Shown here: one piece after another, positions 37,125-44,352 of the stretch
Layout: each line of letters begins with the position of its first letter
Position numbering within the stretch: position 1 is the first letter of the stretch
NCBI GenBank assembly: GCA_004124875.1
Contig: SCKJ01000001.1
Span: 186,001 to 250,000 of the forward strand
Direction of reading: 5' to 3'
DNA length: 64,000 nt
DNA from: Fidelibacterota bacterium
GTDB taxonomy: Bacteria; Fidelibacterota; Marinisomatia; SCGC-AAA003-L08; TS1B11
Notes under the pieces: generated by a model
What the model was told of the DNA's origin: nothing
Seen by the model: the letters and a program-made list of their open reading frames with translations, nothing else
Databases searched by the model: none
Position numbers and translations under genes: made by a program

Positions 37125-37201
37125 GCTGTCTCCCTCTTTTTAGTCCCGCGTTCGAAATGCAGGCGGGCCTTGAAAAGGTAAGCCGGCCTACCCACTTTGA
37201 C

Positions 37202-37260
37202 CACACTAAAGTGTGTCCACAGCGGCACACTAAAGCGTGACCATACTACACTAAAGTGTG
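37202..37260. repeat. Three tandem palindromes (iteron- or operator-like)
   Basis: CACACTAAAGTGTG occurs at 37202-37215, a one-base variant CACACTAAAGCGTG at 37226-37239, and TACACTAAAGTGTG at 37247-37260. Each has 6-bp arms around AA. Start-to-start distances are 24 and 21 bp, about two helical turns. A fourth copy is 3.8 kb away at 41044-41057. The array lies between ssb and the primase/helicase module, so it may be an operator for ssb or iterons of an origin. What binds it is unknown. Confidence 0.8.
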
Positions 37261-37289
37261 TCAACAGAGCCGCGTGACTGAGCCATGCA
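37248..37289. repeat. 42-bp direct repeat, left copy
   Basis: The first 16 bp (ACACTAAAGTGTGTCA) and last 16 bp (GTGACTGAGCCATGCA) are identical to those at 41045-41086. The 10 bp between are of the same length but partly different. The left half includes the third palindrome. The two copies are in the same orientation and 3797 bp apart; they bracket the primase/helicase module and the EamA gene. Confidence 0.8.
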
Positions 37290-37635
37290 CCTCACGCCTG
37301 TCTTGGGGGACAATGTTTTAAGGCGGATTGCCTTAATGGCAACCAGCCGGGTGAGCTGTTTTGTGCCAAGATGCCTCCCGCACACTGCGAATCTAAGACC
37401 GGAACCCATAATAAAGGTGGTTGCCATGCAAGCGCACTGGTTGTGGATAGGCGGTGGCTTGAACGGCACGAGAACTATGCTTGCTAACACCCGGAATTGA
37501 AGGGGCGGCTGGTGAGAGGCACCCTTGCCGGATGATCAACAGCCAAGCCGCCCCCCAGTGCAAATATACTTGCCCCCCCTGCCTTTGGCGTCCCTGCGTC
37601 CTCCCGTGGGGCATTGGTATATCTGCTGTATAGGT
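37290..37635. other. Non-coding stretch with inverted repeats beside the primase module
   Basis: No convincing gene is present. ATGGCAACCA (37336-37345) and TGGTTGCCAT (37418-37427) form a perfect 10-bp inverted repeat 72 bp apart. TGTGGATAG at 37441-37450 is a one-mismatch DnaA box. GGGGCGGCT (37502-37510) and AGCCGCCCC (37546-37554) form another perfect inverted repeat, lying downstream of the HTH-like gene, that could act as a weak terminator. Together with the palindromes this could be an origin region or structured RNA; neither is shown. Confidence 0.45.
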
Positions 37636-37869
37636 TCATTTGTTATAATGCACGAGCCTCTTTAACGGGTCATAGATAATAACGTACTTCTTGCCCGCCC
37701 CTTGGTTACTGAGCGTATACGTTACTTGGGCTTCGGTGATACCGCACAGGCTGGCTACATGCGCCAAGCCCCAGGTTGACCGGATGGGTCTGTCGCTATG
37801 TCGTATGCTGTATACTACTTCTGAGCGCAGGGTGTTCTTAATTAAAAGGTAATTCCCGCTGATTGACAT
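37636..37869 (-). CDS. Small HTH-like protein of the primase module
   Basis: I do not recognise this 77-residue protein. Residues about 34-56 (GLAHVASLCGITEAQVTYTL, then SNQ) resemble a helix-turn-helix, so DNA binding is plausible. It starts 2 bp after the stop of the Toprim-AAA+ gene and is therefore probably coupled to it. The composition is AT-rich like the rest of the module. It is a natural candidate to bind the palindromes about 400 bp away, but this is inference. Confidence 0.6.
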   Translation of the reverse strand: MSISGNYLLIKNTLRSEVVYSIRHSDRPIRSTWGLAHVASLCGITEAQVTYTLSNQGAGKKYVIIYDPLKRLVHYNK

Positions 37870-37871
37870 GC

Positions 37872-39668
37872 CTAACCGCTTCCCTCTAATTCAGCGTCAA
37901 ACCTGCAAACCTCATCCGGTGTAGGTAAGACAGTTTGGTTGTGTGGCATAGAATCGCCCATAACTATACGAGCAGCACGGTAAGGTTTTGACTCCAGATT
38001 AACCAGGAAGCCGCGCATGGTAGCGCCCTTAACCCGCCGAAAAGCGGCGGAATTATCTATGGAAAGTTTGCGGGCAATGGCGGTTATGGTAACGTTTTCA
38101 ACACCGTCACTTAAAAGTGCCTGGACGGTGTCAACGGTGGCCCTCACAACGTGTGAAACAGTTGATTCCAAAACCTCAGACAGTATGTCTGAAACCAGTT
38201 CGTTTACTACGGCATAATCTTCAATGACCGCAATAATATCACCATACGCGTTTGTTTCCCGGTTATGTTTATGCATTAAGGCATGGGATTTTATCAGCGC
38301 GAGCAACAGCCTGAAATCCCTGCGCAGTCTGACCGCAACCGGTGGTATGCACTTTGCCAGGGCATAGGCATACGGCACGATTATGTTAGCGGGCCCACTA
38401 CGTAACCATTCCTGGTATTCATGCCAGCGTAGCAGCATTTTCGGATCGCGTTTGGTGGGTTTCGCCTGTTCCAGCATTATTTTCTGCGTCTGCTCAGGGG
38501 TATCGACTACATTTATGGAAAGTAAACGTGTTTCGTTTTCCGGGTGGATTTTAACTTTTGTCGTCGTCGTCAGTAAACCTGTTGGGCCTTCGCGGGTTAT
38601 CAATTTTGTAACCATGCCTTGCTTTGTCCGCTCGACAGTTTCATATGCGATGCGGCCTTCCGACAACAAGGACCGGACCAGATAACTCGAGAATTCGTTA
38701 CTCAAGCCCGAAAACTCATATATCACCAGCATCCTGTGTACCAACGGCTCGGTAGAGTAGGCTAACGCCCGTTCCGACATGGAGGTGAGCGCATAGTAGG
38801 CATTTGCTGGGAAAAAATCGAGAGTAGAAGCAGTGATATAGGACTTTCCGCCTGCCGAAGGTCCCTTAATAGCGAGGCTAACAGGCTCCGCCAATAGGCG
38901 GCTGGTAATAGCGAGGTATATCAATTTTAACGGTCCATCTTCCCCGACTACTTTACGTAGCCGCAGGTCCTTCACAAACAAGTCAAGGATATTAGGGTTA
39001 TTGGCTATACTTTGTGCAGGGGGAGTGAGATCCTTGAAAGGGATCACCACAACCTTCGGCTGGAAATCAACAGCCGGGGTTGCCTGTTCAAGGGCCATAA
39101 AAAGCCGGTCGTCAAATAAGCCGGCATCGGCCATATACATGGCGCTCATGTCCTTATATTTGACCCCGCCTATATTATCCAGGCTAACCAGCAGGATTTT
39201 CTTTACCATGCTTGATTCATGCAGCGTTTTACGTAGTGCCCAACCCCCAGCGTCATCCTCAATAACCACATATATTTTCTCAAAATAATTTAACAGCTCG
39301 GCATCACGTGCATCGTTCCAGCATGCCGCGCCGGGCAGGCCCAAGGCGTCAAATCCACGATGCCACAAGGACTGCACGTCAGATTCGCCCTCACAGATGA
39401 TGATATATTTTGTTTGCGGGTCATTTCCCAACCGGTCCATACCATATAAGGCAACCGTTGTGTCAGGCTTCCATGTAAACCGTTTTTTACCTTTAAGGGC
39501 ATGGCGGTAGCGCAACGCTATAATATTTTTCTCTTTATCGTAGTAAGGGATGGCAACAACGGTTTTCTTGTTGAGGGTTGCATGTCGCAGCCCGATTGAC
39601 TTGAGAAAGGCTATCGGCAACTTTTTGTCGTCGGAATATTGCTTGATTGTATAGCCGGTGGATTGCAT
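37872..39668 (-). CDS. Toprim primase / AAA+ helicase-like protein of a mobile replicon
   Basis: The 598-residue protein has a Toprim domain (about 85-185) with acidic residues in IICEGESDVQSLW (Glu93) and VVIEDDAGG (Asp138-Asp139). It then has a P-loop ATPase with GPSAGGKS at 269-276, a Walker B-like HRMLVIYEF near 311-319, and LLTTTTKVKIHPENETRLLS as sensor-like region. The C-terminus looks like a winged helix. Similar proteins replicate phages, plasmids and integrated elements. The zinc-binding part of the primase is on a separate gene 25 bp upstream. ATG 39668 has AAGGCG 7 nt upstream. It is AT-richer than the host. Confidence 0.82.
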   Translation of the reverse strand: MQSTGYTIKQYSDDKKLPIAFLKSIGLRHATLNKKTVVAIPYYDKEKNIIALRYRHALKGKKRFTWKPDTTVALYGMDRLGNDPQTKYIIICEGESDVQSLWHRGFDALGLPGAACWNDARDAELLNYFEKIYVVIEDDAGGWALRKTLHESSMVKKILLVSLDNIGGVKYKDMSAMYMADAGLFDDRLFMALEQATPAVDFQPKVVVIPFKDLTPPAQSIANNPNILDLFVKDLRLRKVVGEDGPLKLIYLAITSRLLAEPVSLAIKGPSAGGKSYITASTLDFFPANAYYALTSMSERALAYSTEPLVHRMLVIYEFSGLSNEFSSYLVRSLLSEGRIAYETVERTKQGMVTKLITREGPTGLLTTTTKVKIHPENETRLLSINVVDTPEQTQKIMLEQAKPTKRDPKMLLRWHEYQEWLRSGPANIIVPYAYALAKCIPPVAVRLRRDFRLLLALIKSHALMHKHNRETNAYGDIIAVIEDYAVVNELVSDILSEVLESTVSHVVRATVDTVQALLSDGVENVTITAIARKLSIDNSAAFRRVKGATMRGFLVNLESKPYRAARIVMGDSMPHNQTVLPTPDEVCRFDAELEGSG

Positions 39669-39693
39669 GTTTGACGCCTTGTTGAGGTGGTGG

Positions 39694-39924
39694 CTAACCT
39701 AGTTGCTGCTTTTTCGGGAATAAATCTTCAATCTTAACGCCAATGGCGTCCAACACTTCGGCTAAAGAGCACCCGGCAAAACAGTGCAACAACAGTTGCC
39801 CATCTTTCCCTTTGGCCACACTTAGGCTAGGCGTTCTATCATCATGTGCAGGGCATTTCGCCATCCATCCTCTGCGTACCTCGTGTACACTATAAAGTTT
39901 ATTGAGTATGTCCTGTATATCCAT
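39694..39924 (-). CDS. CHC2-type zinc-finger protein (primase zinc-binding subunit)
   Basis: The 76-residue protein is an isolated DnaG-type zinc-binding domain. Ligands are Cys24 and His27 in KCPAHDDRTPSLS, and Cys48 and Cys52 in LHCFAGCS. In DnaG this domain recognises the primer start site. Here it must act with the Toprim protein encoded next. The frame opens at a TTG at 39966, but AAAGG followed by two ATGs (39927, 39924) points to 39924 as start. The gene is AT-rich and starts the three-gene operon. Confidence 0.82.
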   Translation of the reverse strand: MDIQDILNKLYSVHEVRRGWMAKCPAHDDRTPSLSVAKGKDGQLLLHCFAGCSLAEVLDAIGVKIEDLFPKKQQLG

Positions 39925-39995
39925 CATTGCCTTTATACTACCATATGTGTATGTTTGTGTAGTCAAGTAACACTATGTGGTATATTTCAGCAACG

Positions 39996-40024
39996 AAAAT
40001 AGCTCCGGGCATAATTACGGTCAA
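39996..40024 (-). promoter_or_regulatory. Possible sigma-70 promoter of the primase module
   Basis: On the minus strand TTGACC (40024-40019) and TATTTT (40001-39996) are 17 bp apart, ahead of the CHC2 gene, giving a leader of about 65 nt. The match to consensus is fair and untested. Confidence 0.4.
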
Positions 40025-40109
40025 CTAAAATATGTGGCTGGGGCTTGTATGGGTGTCCTGGATGGCAGTCAAACGTGCATGCCTTTGTGTATTATCTTGG
40101 CTTGAGGCG

Positions 40110-41048
40110 CTATGCGCCCCTGGCCGGCTTAAAGTCGATATTGCGTTTCTCGCCCCCGCCGATGACGGTGAGGAGGATGCCCACCAGCGTTACCGTTGCT
40201 CCGATCAACAGGGCCGGCGTGAGTTGTTCGCCCTGGAACAAGGAGGCTATAAAAAATGTTGTTGGCGGCTGGGCGCACATGATCACGGCCACCTGAGTGG
40301 GCCGCAGGTAACTCACGAGCCAGTACCAGAGCACATAGACCAAGCCCGAAGTGACCAGTCCCAGGTAGAGCACCATGCCGGCATCGGCCAGAGTCACATT
40401 GGCATAGTCGGCCGTTAGCGCCGCCGGCAAGCCAATGGGAAAATAGAGGACCGCCCCGAAGGCCATCACCAAAAAGGTCGACTCGAGAGCCCCATAACGT
40501 TCCACCAGCGGTTTGCCCAGCGTCGTATAAGCGGAAAACGACAACACGGCCATGAGCAGTAGGACATCGCCGCGCAGCGAGCCCCCTTCAAACGATAATC
40601 CGCTGCCTGCCAGCACGATGATGACGCCCAGAATCGACAGGGTGATGCCGCCGACTTTCCAGACCCGCAATTTTTCCATTCCCAGCCAGACGGCCATGAT
40701 GAGCACCCAGGCGGGCGTCGTGCCGTAAAGCAGGGCCGCATGGGTAGCCGTGGAATGTGCGATGCCGAGGATGTAGAGCAGCTGGTTGCCCAGCACCGCC
40801 AGCACAGCCAGGACGAAAAACCGCCAGCGGTCTACCGGGTGCAGCAGAATTTTGCGCTGCATCAGCTTAAGGACCAGCGCAAGGGCCGGCGCCGCGATAA
40901 GGACGCGCCAGAAGGCGATCCAAAGCGGGTCATGGCGGGTGGAAATTTCCTTGGCAACCACATTGGTGGAGGAGGCCAGCAGAATAAACAGGACCATGTT
41001 CCCGTAAAGCACCAGCCGGTGCAGGTTTGCTTTAGAGATGCCGGACAC
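40110..41048 (-). CDS. EamA/DMT-family transporter
   Basis: The 312-residue inner-membrane protein has ten predicted helices in two EamA repeats (about 20-150 and 165-300), with the usual short N-terminal part before MVLFILLASSTNVVAKE and a PLW-AFWR motif after helix 1. Family members export amino acids, metabolites or drugs; the substrate is unknown. The start shown is a GTG at 41048 that lies inside the right 42-bp repeat and has no clear ribosome site; an ATG at 40997 is the main alternative. Composition is host-like, unlike the primase module next to it. Confidence 0.85.
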   Translation of the reverse strand: MSGISKANLHRLVLYGNMVLFILLASSTNVVAKEISTRHDPLWIAFWRVLIAAPALALVLKLMQRKILLHPVDRWRFFVLAVLAVLGNQLLYILGIAHSTATHAALLYGTTPAWVLIMAVWLGMEKLRVWKVGGITLSILGVIIVLAGSGLSFEGGSLRGDVLLLMAVLSFSAYTTLGKPLVERYGALESTFLVMAFGAVLYFPIGLPAALTADYANVTLADAGMVLYLGLVTSGLVYVLWYWLVSYLRPTQVAVIMCAQPPTTFFIASLFQGEQLTPALLIGATVTLVGILLTVIGGGEKRNIDFKPARGA

Positions 41049-41086
41049 TAAAGTGTGTCAGCAACGGCATGTGACTGAGCCATGCA
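41045..41086. repeat. 42-bp direct repeat, right copy
   Basis: It matches 37248-37289 in its two 16-bp ends, with a diverged 10-bp centre of equal length. It contains a fourth copy of the palindrome (41044-41057, GACACTAAAGTGTG) overlapping the first codon of the EamA gene. Possible meanings are an attachment-site pair, a duplicated operator, or recombination scars. Confidence 0.8.
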
Positions 41087-41110
41087 ATGGTTCAACAGGG
41101 GCGCCTAGCG

Positions 41111-41626
41111 TTACTGCCCCGAAGGGCCGCCGGAGTCATTATCCGGCCTGCGTAATAGATTGGTCAGCCGGGGGAACAGCTGGCCGGTCTGTTGCATATA
41201 GAGCCGGTAGTCTTCTCCGTAAATCTCCAGAAGGGCCAACTCTTCCCAGTTGGCGATGAGGGTCCACATAATGCTCAAAGGAAAAACGGCCAGCAACACC
41301 GGCCAGGAAGAAAAGGCAAACGCCACGCCGGCGGTTCCGCTATAGAGCAACGCCCCGTAAATGGGGTGGCGGAGATAGGCATAGGGGCCGTTAAGGGCAT
41401 AGGTGCCCTCGCGATCTGCGATAGACAGCATGGCGAGGCTCCAGAACAGGGTAATGACGGCATCCAGCAGAAACAGGATGGCGCCACCCCAACGCCAGCC
41501 GTCTGACAGCCTGATCGGCGGAAAACCCAGCAGGGCCGGCTGTTCAACCAGAGCCAGCCACAAGCCAGCCGTCGCCACAGCGCCTAGAAACGGCACCAGC
41601 ATGTTCATCGGTGGAAAAGCGCCCAA
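41111..41626 (-). CDS. ICMT/PEMT-like membrane methyltransferase
   Basis: The 171-residue protein has four or five membrane helices and the isoprenylcysteine carboxyl methyltransferase-like signature: NGPYAYLRHPIYGALL near residue 78 and a C-terminal EELALLEIYGEDYRLYMQQ. These bind SAM at the membrane face. Bacterial members methylate varied or unknown substrates. It begins 9 bp after the stop of the upstream peroxiredoxin gene, suggesting cotranscription. Confidence 0.8.
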   Translation of the reverse strand: MGAFPPMNMLVPFLGAVATAGLWLALVEQPALLGFPPIRLSDGWRWGGAILFLLDAVITLFWSLAMLSIADREGTYALNGPYAYLRHPIYGALLYSGTAGVAFAFSSWPVLLAVFPLSIMWTLIANWEELALLEIYGEDYRLYMQQTGQLFPRLTNLLRRPDNDSGGPSGQ

Positions 41627-41635
41627 AGCCCCGGG

Positions 41636-42151
41636 TTAGAGATTGGCGCCTATCGCTTTGAAGGCGCTGAGGACATCCCGGCTGTGCGTGGTCACGTCGA
41701 CTTCCTTGATGACGTGAATAATGGCGCCGGACTCATCAATCATAAACGACCGCCGGGAAGCGAACGGATATTTACCCTGCGTGCCATACAGCTTGGACAC
41801 AGATTTGTCCGCGTCGCTGAGGAGGGTAAACGGCAGATTATGCTTTGCCTTAAAGGCCGCGTGCGAGTCGACACCATCATAGCTGACCCCGAGGATGACA
41901 ATACCCTCATCCTGGTAGCGGGCGAAATCGTCACGCAAATCGCGCGCCTCCTTGGTGCAGCCGGGTGTTTCATCGCGCAGGTAAAAGTAGAGCAGCACTT
42001 TTTGTCCCAGGTAATCAGAAAGGGAATGGTCCACGCCAGCCTGATCAGGCAGGGTGAACGCCGGCGCGGCATCCCCGACGCCGGGATCTTGCGCCAGCGC
42101 CGTCGAGGTCACCAGCAGGGCAACCCACCCATACCGCCGGATGATTCTCAC
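41636..42151 (-). CDS. Exported BCP-type peroxiredoxin
   Basis: The 171-residue AhpC/TSA-family protein of the BCP/PrxQ group has a signal peptide (VALLVTSTALA) and so acts in the periplasm. The peroxidatic Cys65 is in ETPGCTKEARDLRDDF. The position five residues on (Arg70) is not Cys, so the BCP-type resolving Cys is missing. The start overlaps the upstream peroxiredoxin gene by 4 bp. It provides the Cys reference for the TGA-containing paralogue at 43822-44295. Confidence 0.9.
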   Translation of the reverse strand: MRIIRRYGWVALLVTSTALAQDPGVGDAAPAFTLPDQAGVDHSLSDYLGQKVLLYFYLRDETPGCTKEARDLRDDFARYQDEGIVILGVSYDGVDSHAAFKAKHNLPFTLLSDADKSVSKLYGTQGKYPFASRRSFMIDESGAIIHVIKEVDVTTHSRDVLSAFKAIGANL

Positions 42152-42666
42152 TCAGTCTCACCTTGAGCAAACAGCGCCAACACGCGGTCGCTGTGGGCGG
42201 CGGGATTGACGTCCCGCAATATCGCCAGCAGTTTGCCATCGGCGCTCACCAGAAACGAATGACGCTTGGCGTACATTTTCATGGCGCTTGATCCATAACT
42301 GTCGGCGACAGCCAGCCCGACGTCGGCCAGCAATGTAAACGGGAGCCCATGCTCTTGCTCAAACGCTTTGTGCGACTCCACGGAATCGCCACTGATGCCC
42401 AGGACCACAATTCCGGCCGTTTTGTACTCGCCAAAATTATCGCGTATGCTGCAGGCTTCCGTCGTGCAGCCGGAAGTAAAATCTTTGGGGTAAAAATAGA
42501 TCAGCACCTGCTGGCCGCGATAGTCGGAAAGGGACCGCTCGACGCCGTTCTGATCGAGGAGGGTAAAGCCGGGGGCCATGCCGCCCACCATGAGTTCCTG
42601 GCTAACGGCGCTCGAGCCGCATCCCATAGCAGCGGCCAAACTGAGCACGATCAATATTCTGTACAT
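42148..42666 (-). CDS. BCP-type peroxiredoxin lipoprotein
   Basis: The 172-residue protein has a lipoprotein signal with AAAMGC (Cys16). The peroxidatic Cys67 lies in FTSGCTTEACSIRDNF, and Cys72 five residues later is the resolving Cys of a BCP-like two-Cys enzyme. The fold signatures APGFTLLDQNG and VLIYFYPKDF are present. It should detoxify peroxides at the membrane surface in the periplasm. It forms an operon with the exported peroxiredoxin (4-bp overlap) and the ICMT-like gene. Confidence 0.9.
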   Translation of the reverse strand: MYRILIVLSLAAAMGCGSSAVSQELMVGGMAPGFTLLDQNGVERSLSDYRGQQVLIYFYPKDFTSGCTTEACSIRDNFGEYKTAGIVVLGISGDSVESHKAFEQEHGLPFTLLADVGLAVADSYGSSAMKMYAKRHSFLVSADGKLLAILRDVNPAAHSDRVLALFAQGETE

Positions 42667-42761
42667 GGTCTTGTTCCCTTCATTGAGTGGGACGCGGCGT
42701 TCCGGTGAATTTAACGCAATTCAGGAATAACACTAACGTAATTGTTGGCGACAGGAGTAGG

Positions 42762-43697
42762 CTAGGCGACAACGGCGGCTACCGCTTTGACCTGTGGGGG
42801 GGTGAGAGAAAGGTTCCCGGCCCGCAAGTTTTCGTCCAGCTGTTCATGATTGGTGGCGCCAATGATGACGGAAGTGACGGATTTATGGGCCAGGCACCAG
42901 CGCAGCGCCAGCTGCGCGCAGGTCATATTATAGCTGTTGGCCAGCTCGGCCACGGCAGCGGCTTTTCCGAAATATTCATCGCTGTTGTAGCGGCTCTCGC
43001 CTTCTCGTTGCGCCAGGCGTCCCTTAACCGGCTGCTCACCGGGGATGTACTTGCCGGAAAGCACGCCATGCGCCAGAGGCGAGTAGACGATATTGCCAAC
43101 CCCTTCCTTCAGGCAGAGGGGAAACAGATCATCTTCGGGCGCCCTGTGAAACAGATTGTACTGTGGCTGGCTGGAGATGAAGCGGCTGCCGCCGGCGTTT
43201 TTGGCCGCCTTGTGCGCGGCGCCCAGCTCCTTGCCACTGAAATTGGAGCAGCCGAGGTAGAGCACTTTGCCCTGCCGCACCAGATGATCCAGGGCCGCCA
43301 TGGTCTCCGCAATGGGGGTCTCGCCATCGGGCCAGTGCACCTGGTAGAGGTCGATGTAATCGGTGCCGAGACGCTTTAAGGAGGCTTCGCAGGCGCGGAT
43401 AATATGGTGCCGGGAGAGCCCTTCACCCAGCGGTCCCGGCCACATTCGCGCCCGGCACTTGGTGGCCACCACCACCTGGTCGCGGGGGAGCTCCTGCAGG
43501 GCCCGGCCCAGGGCCAATTCCGCCCGGCCTTCAGCATACATGTCGGCCATGTCGAACAGGTTGATACCGGCGGCAAAGGCGTGATGAATGAGCCGGGCGG
43601 AGGCGTCCATATCGATAAAGCCGCCGAAGTTGAGCCACCCGCCGAGGGCGATTTCGGAGACTTTCAAGCCGCTGTTGCCAAGGTTACGGTACTGCAT
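42762..43697 (-). CDS. Aldo/keto reductase (potassium channel beta-subunit-like)
   Basis: The 311-residue NADPH-dependent reductase has catalytic positions in NLFDMADMYAEGRAELALG (Asp and Tyr), VVATKCRAR (Lys) and LYQVHWPDGETP (His). The C-terminal SVIIGATNHEQLDENL contacts NADP. The arrangement YRNLGNSGLKVSEIALGGW at the start resembles the Kv-beta/YghZ-type subfamily. The substrate is unknown. It is divergent from the TGA-containing peroxiredoxin, with 124 bp between them. Confidence 0.88.
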   Translation of the reverse strand: MQYRNLGNSGLKVSEIALGGWLNFGGFIDMDASARLIHHAFAAGINLFDMADMYAEGRAELALGRALQELPRDQVVVATKCRARMWPGPLGEGLSRHHIIRACEASLKRLGTDYIDLYQVHWPDGETPIAETMAALDHLVRQGKVLYLGCSNFSGKELGAAHKAAKNAGGSRFISSQPQYNLFHRAPEDDLFPLCLKEGVGNIVYSPLAHGVLSGKYIPGEQPVKGRLAQREGESRYNSDEYFGKAAAVAELANSYNMTCAQLALRWCLAHKSVTSVIIGATNHEQLDENLRAGNLSLTPPQVKAVAAVVA

Positions 43698-43821
43698 AAT
43701 TCCGCGGTCAATTTAGTCTGCCCAGCTTAAGAGGGCAACCCGGTGATCGAGACGCCGAGGTGGTCTGTCATCACATCGTGGCCGTAAATTCGCTGGTGAG
43801 AAAGTTGGAAAGGAGACCGCC

Positions 43822-44295
43822 ATGGCGCTGTTGGACGTAGGGGCCGCGGCCCCGGATTTTACACTGCCGGACCAGGATGGAAATGAGATGTCGCTTTCAG
43901 ACCTGAAGGGAAGCAAGCTGGTAATCTGGTTTTTTCCCAAAGCCAACACCCCTGGCTGAATCATCGAAGGCAAGGGATTCCGTGATGAATTCCAGAAGTT
44001 TGAAGAGGCGGGCATCAAAATTGTTGGCGTGAGCGGCGACCCCCCGGCCAAACAGAAAAAGTTTCAGGCCAGGTACGGCTTCCCCTATCCGCTGCTGTGC
44101 GATGAGAGCCACGACATGCTGACGGCCTACGGCGCCTGGGGGCCGAAAACACTCTACGGCCGGAAATATGAAGGCATTACCCGCATGAGCTACCTGATTG
44201 ATGAAGCCGGCAAAGTGGTGAAAGTCTACCACAAAGTGAAGCCGCCGGAGCACCCGGCGCAGGTCCTGGCGGACTGGGCGGAGCTGGGGGGGTAG
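43822..44295 (+). CDS. Selenocysteine-containing BCP-type peroxiredoxin (in-frame TGA)
   Basis: One open frame of 157 residues runs from ATG 43822 (AAAGGAGA 5 nt upstream) to TAG 44295 if TGA at 43957-43959 is read as selenocysteine. Residue 46 then falls in PKANTPG-U-IIEGKGFRDEF, exactly the peroxidatic position (PGCT-EA--RD in the neighbours). Both sides of the TGA encode conserved family sequence (APDFTLPDQDGNEMSLSDLKG before; YPLLCDESHDMLTAYGAWG and GITRMSYLIDEAGKVVKVYHKV after). No resolving Cys lies at +5; Cys93 is a candidate. Selenoprotein peroxiredoxins are known in other bacteria. The selenocysteine machinery is not in this window. A nonsense mutation is the alternative but would have to hit this codon by chance. 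Confidence 0.85.
43957..43993 (+). promoter_or_regulatory. Candidate bacterial SECIS hairpin
   Basis: Directly after the TGA, TCATC (43961-43965) can pair with GATGA (43984-43988), and GG (43969-43970) with CC (43980-43981). This leaves a 9-nt apical loop containing GGG. Bacterial SECIS elements sit just downstream of the UGA with G residues in the loop, so the location fits. The stem is imperfect, and the apical loop is a little closer to the UGA than usual. Confidence 0.4.
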
Positions 44296-44352
44296 CCCCT
44301 TCACTGGCGGTCACATATTGTAATGTGAACCAGCCAATCAAGACCGGCCGCC

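Noticed and set aside
37031..37264. 77-codon minus-strand frame upstream of ssb
   Set aside because: Its translation repeats T-H-F-S-V-V because it runs through the palindrome array; it has no ribosome site and no protein-like composition.
37248..41086. IS element or transposon between the 42-bp repeats
   Set aside because: The repeats are direct and not inverted, and no transposase or integrase is encoded between them.
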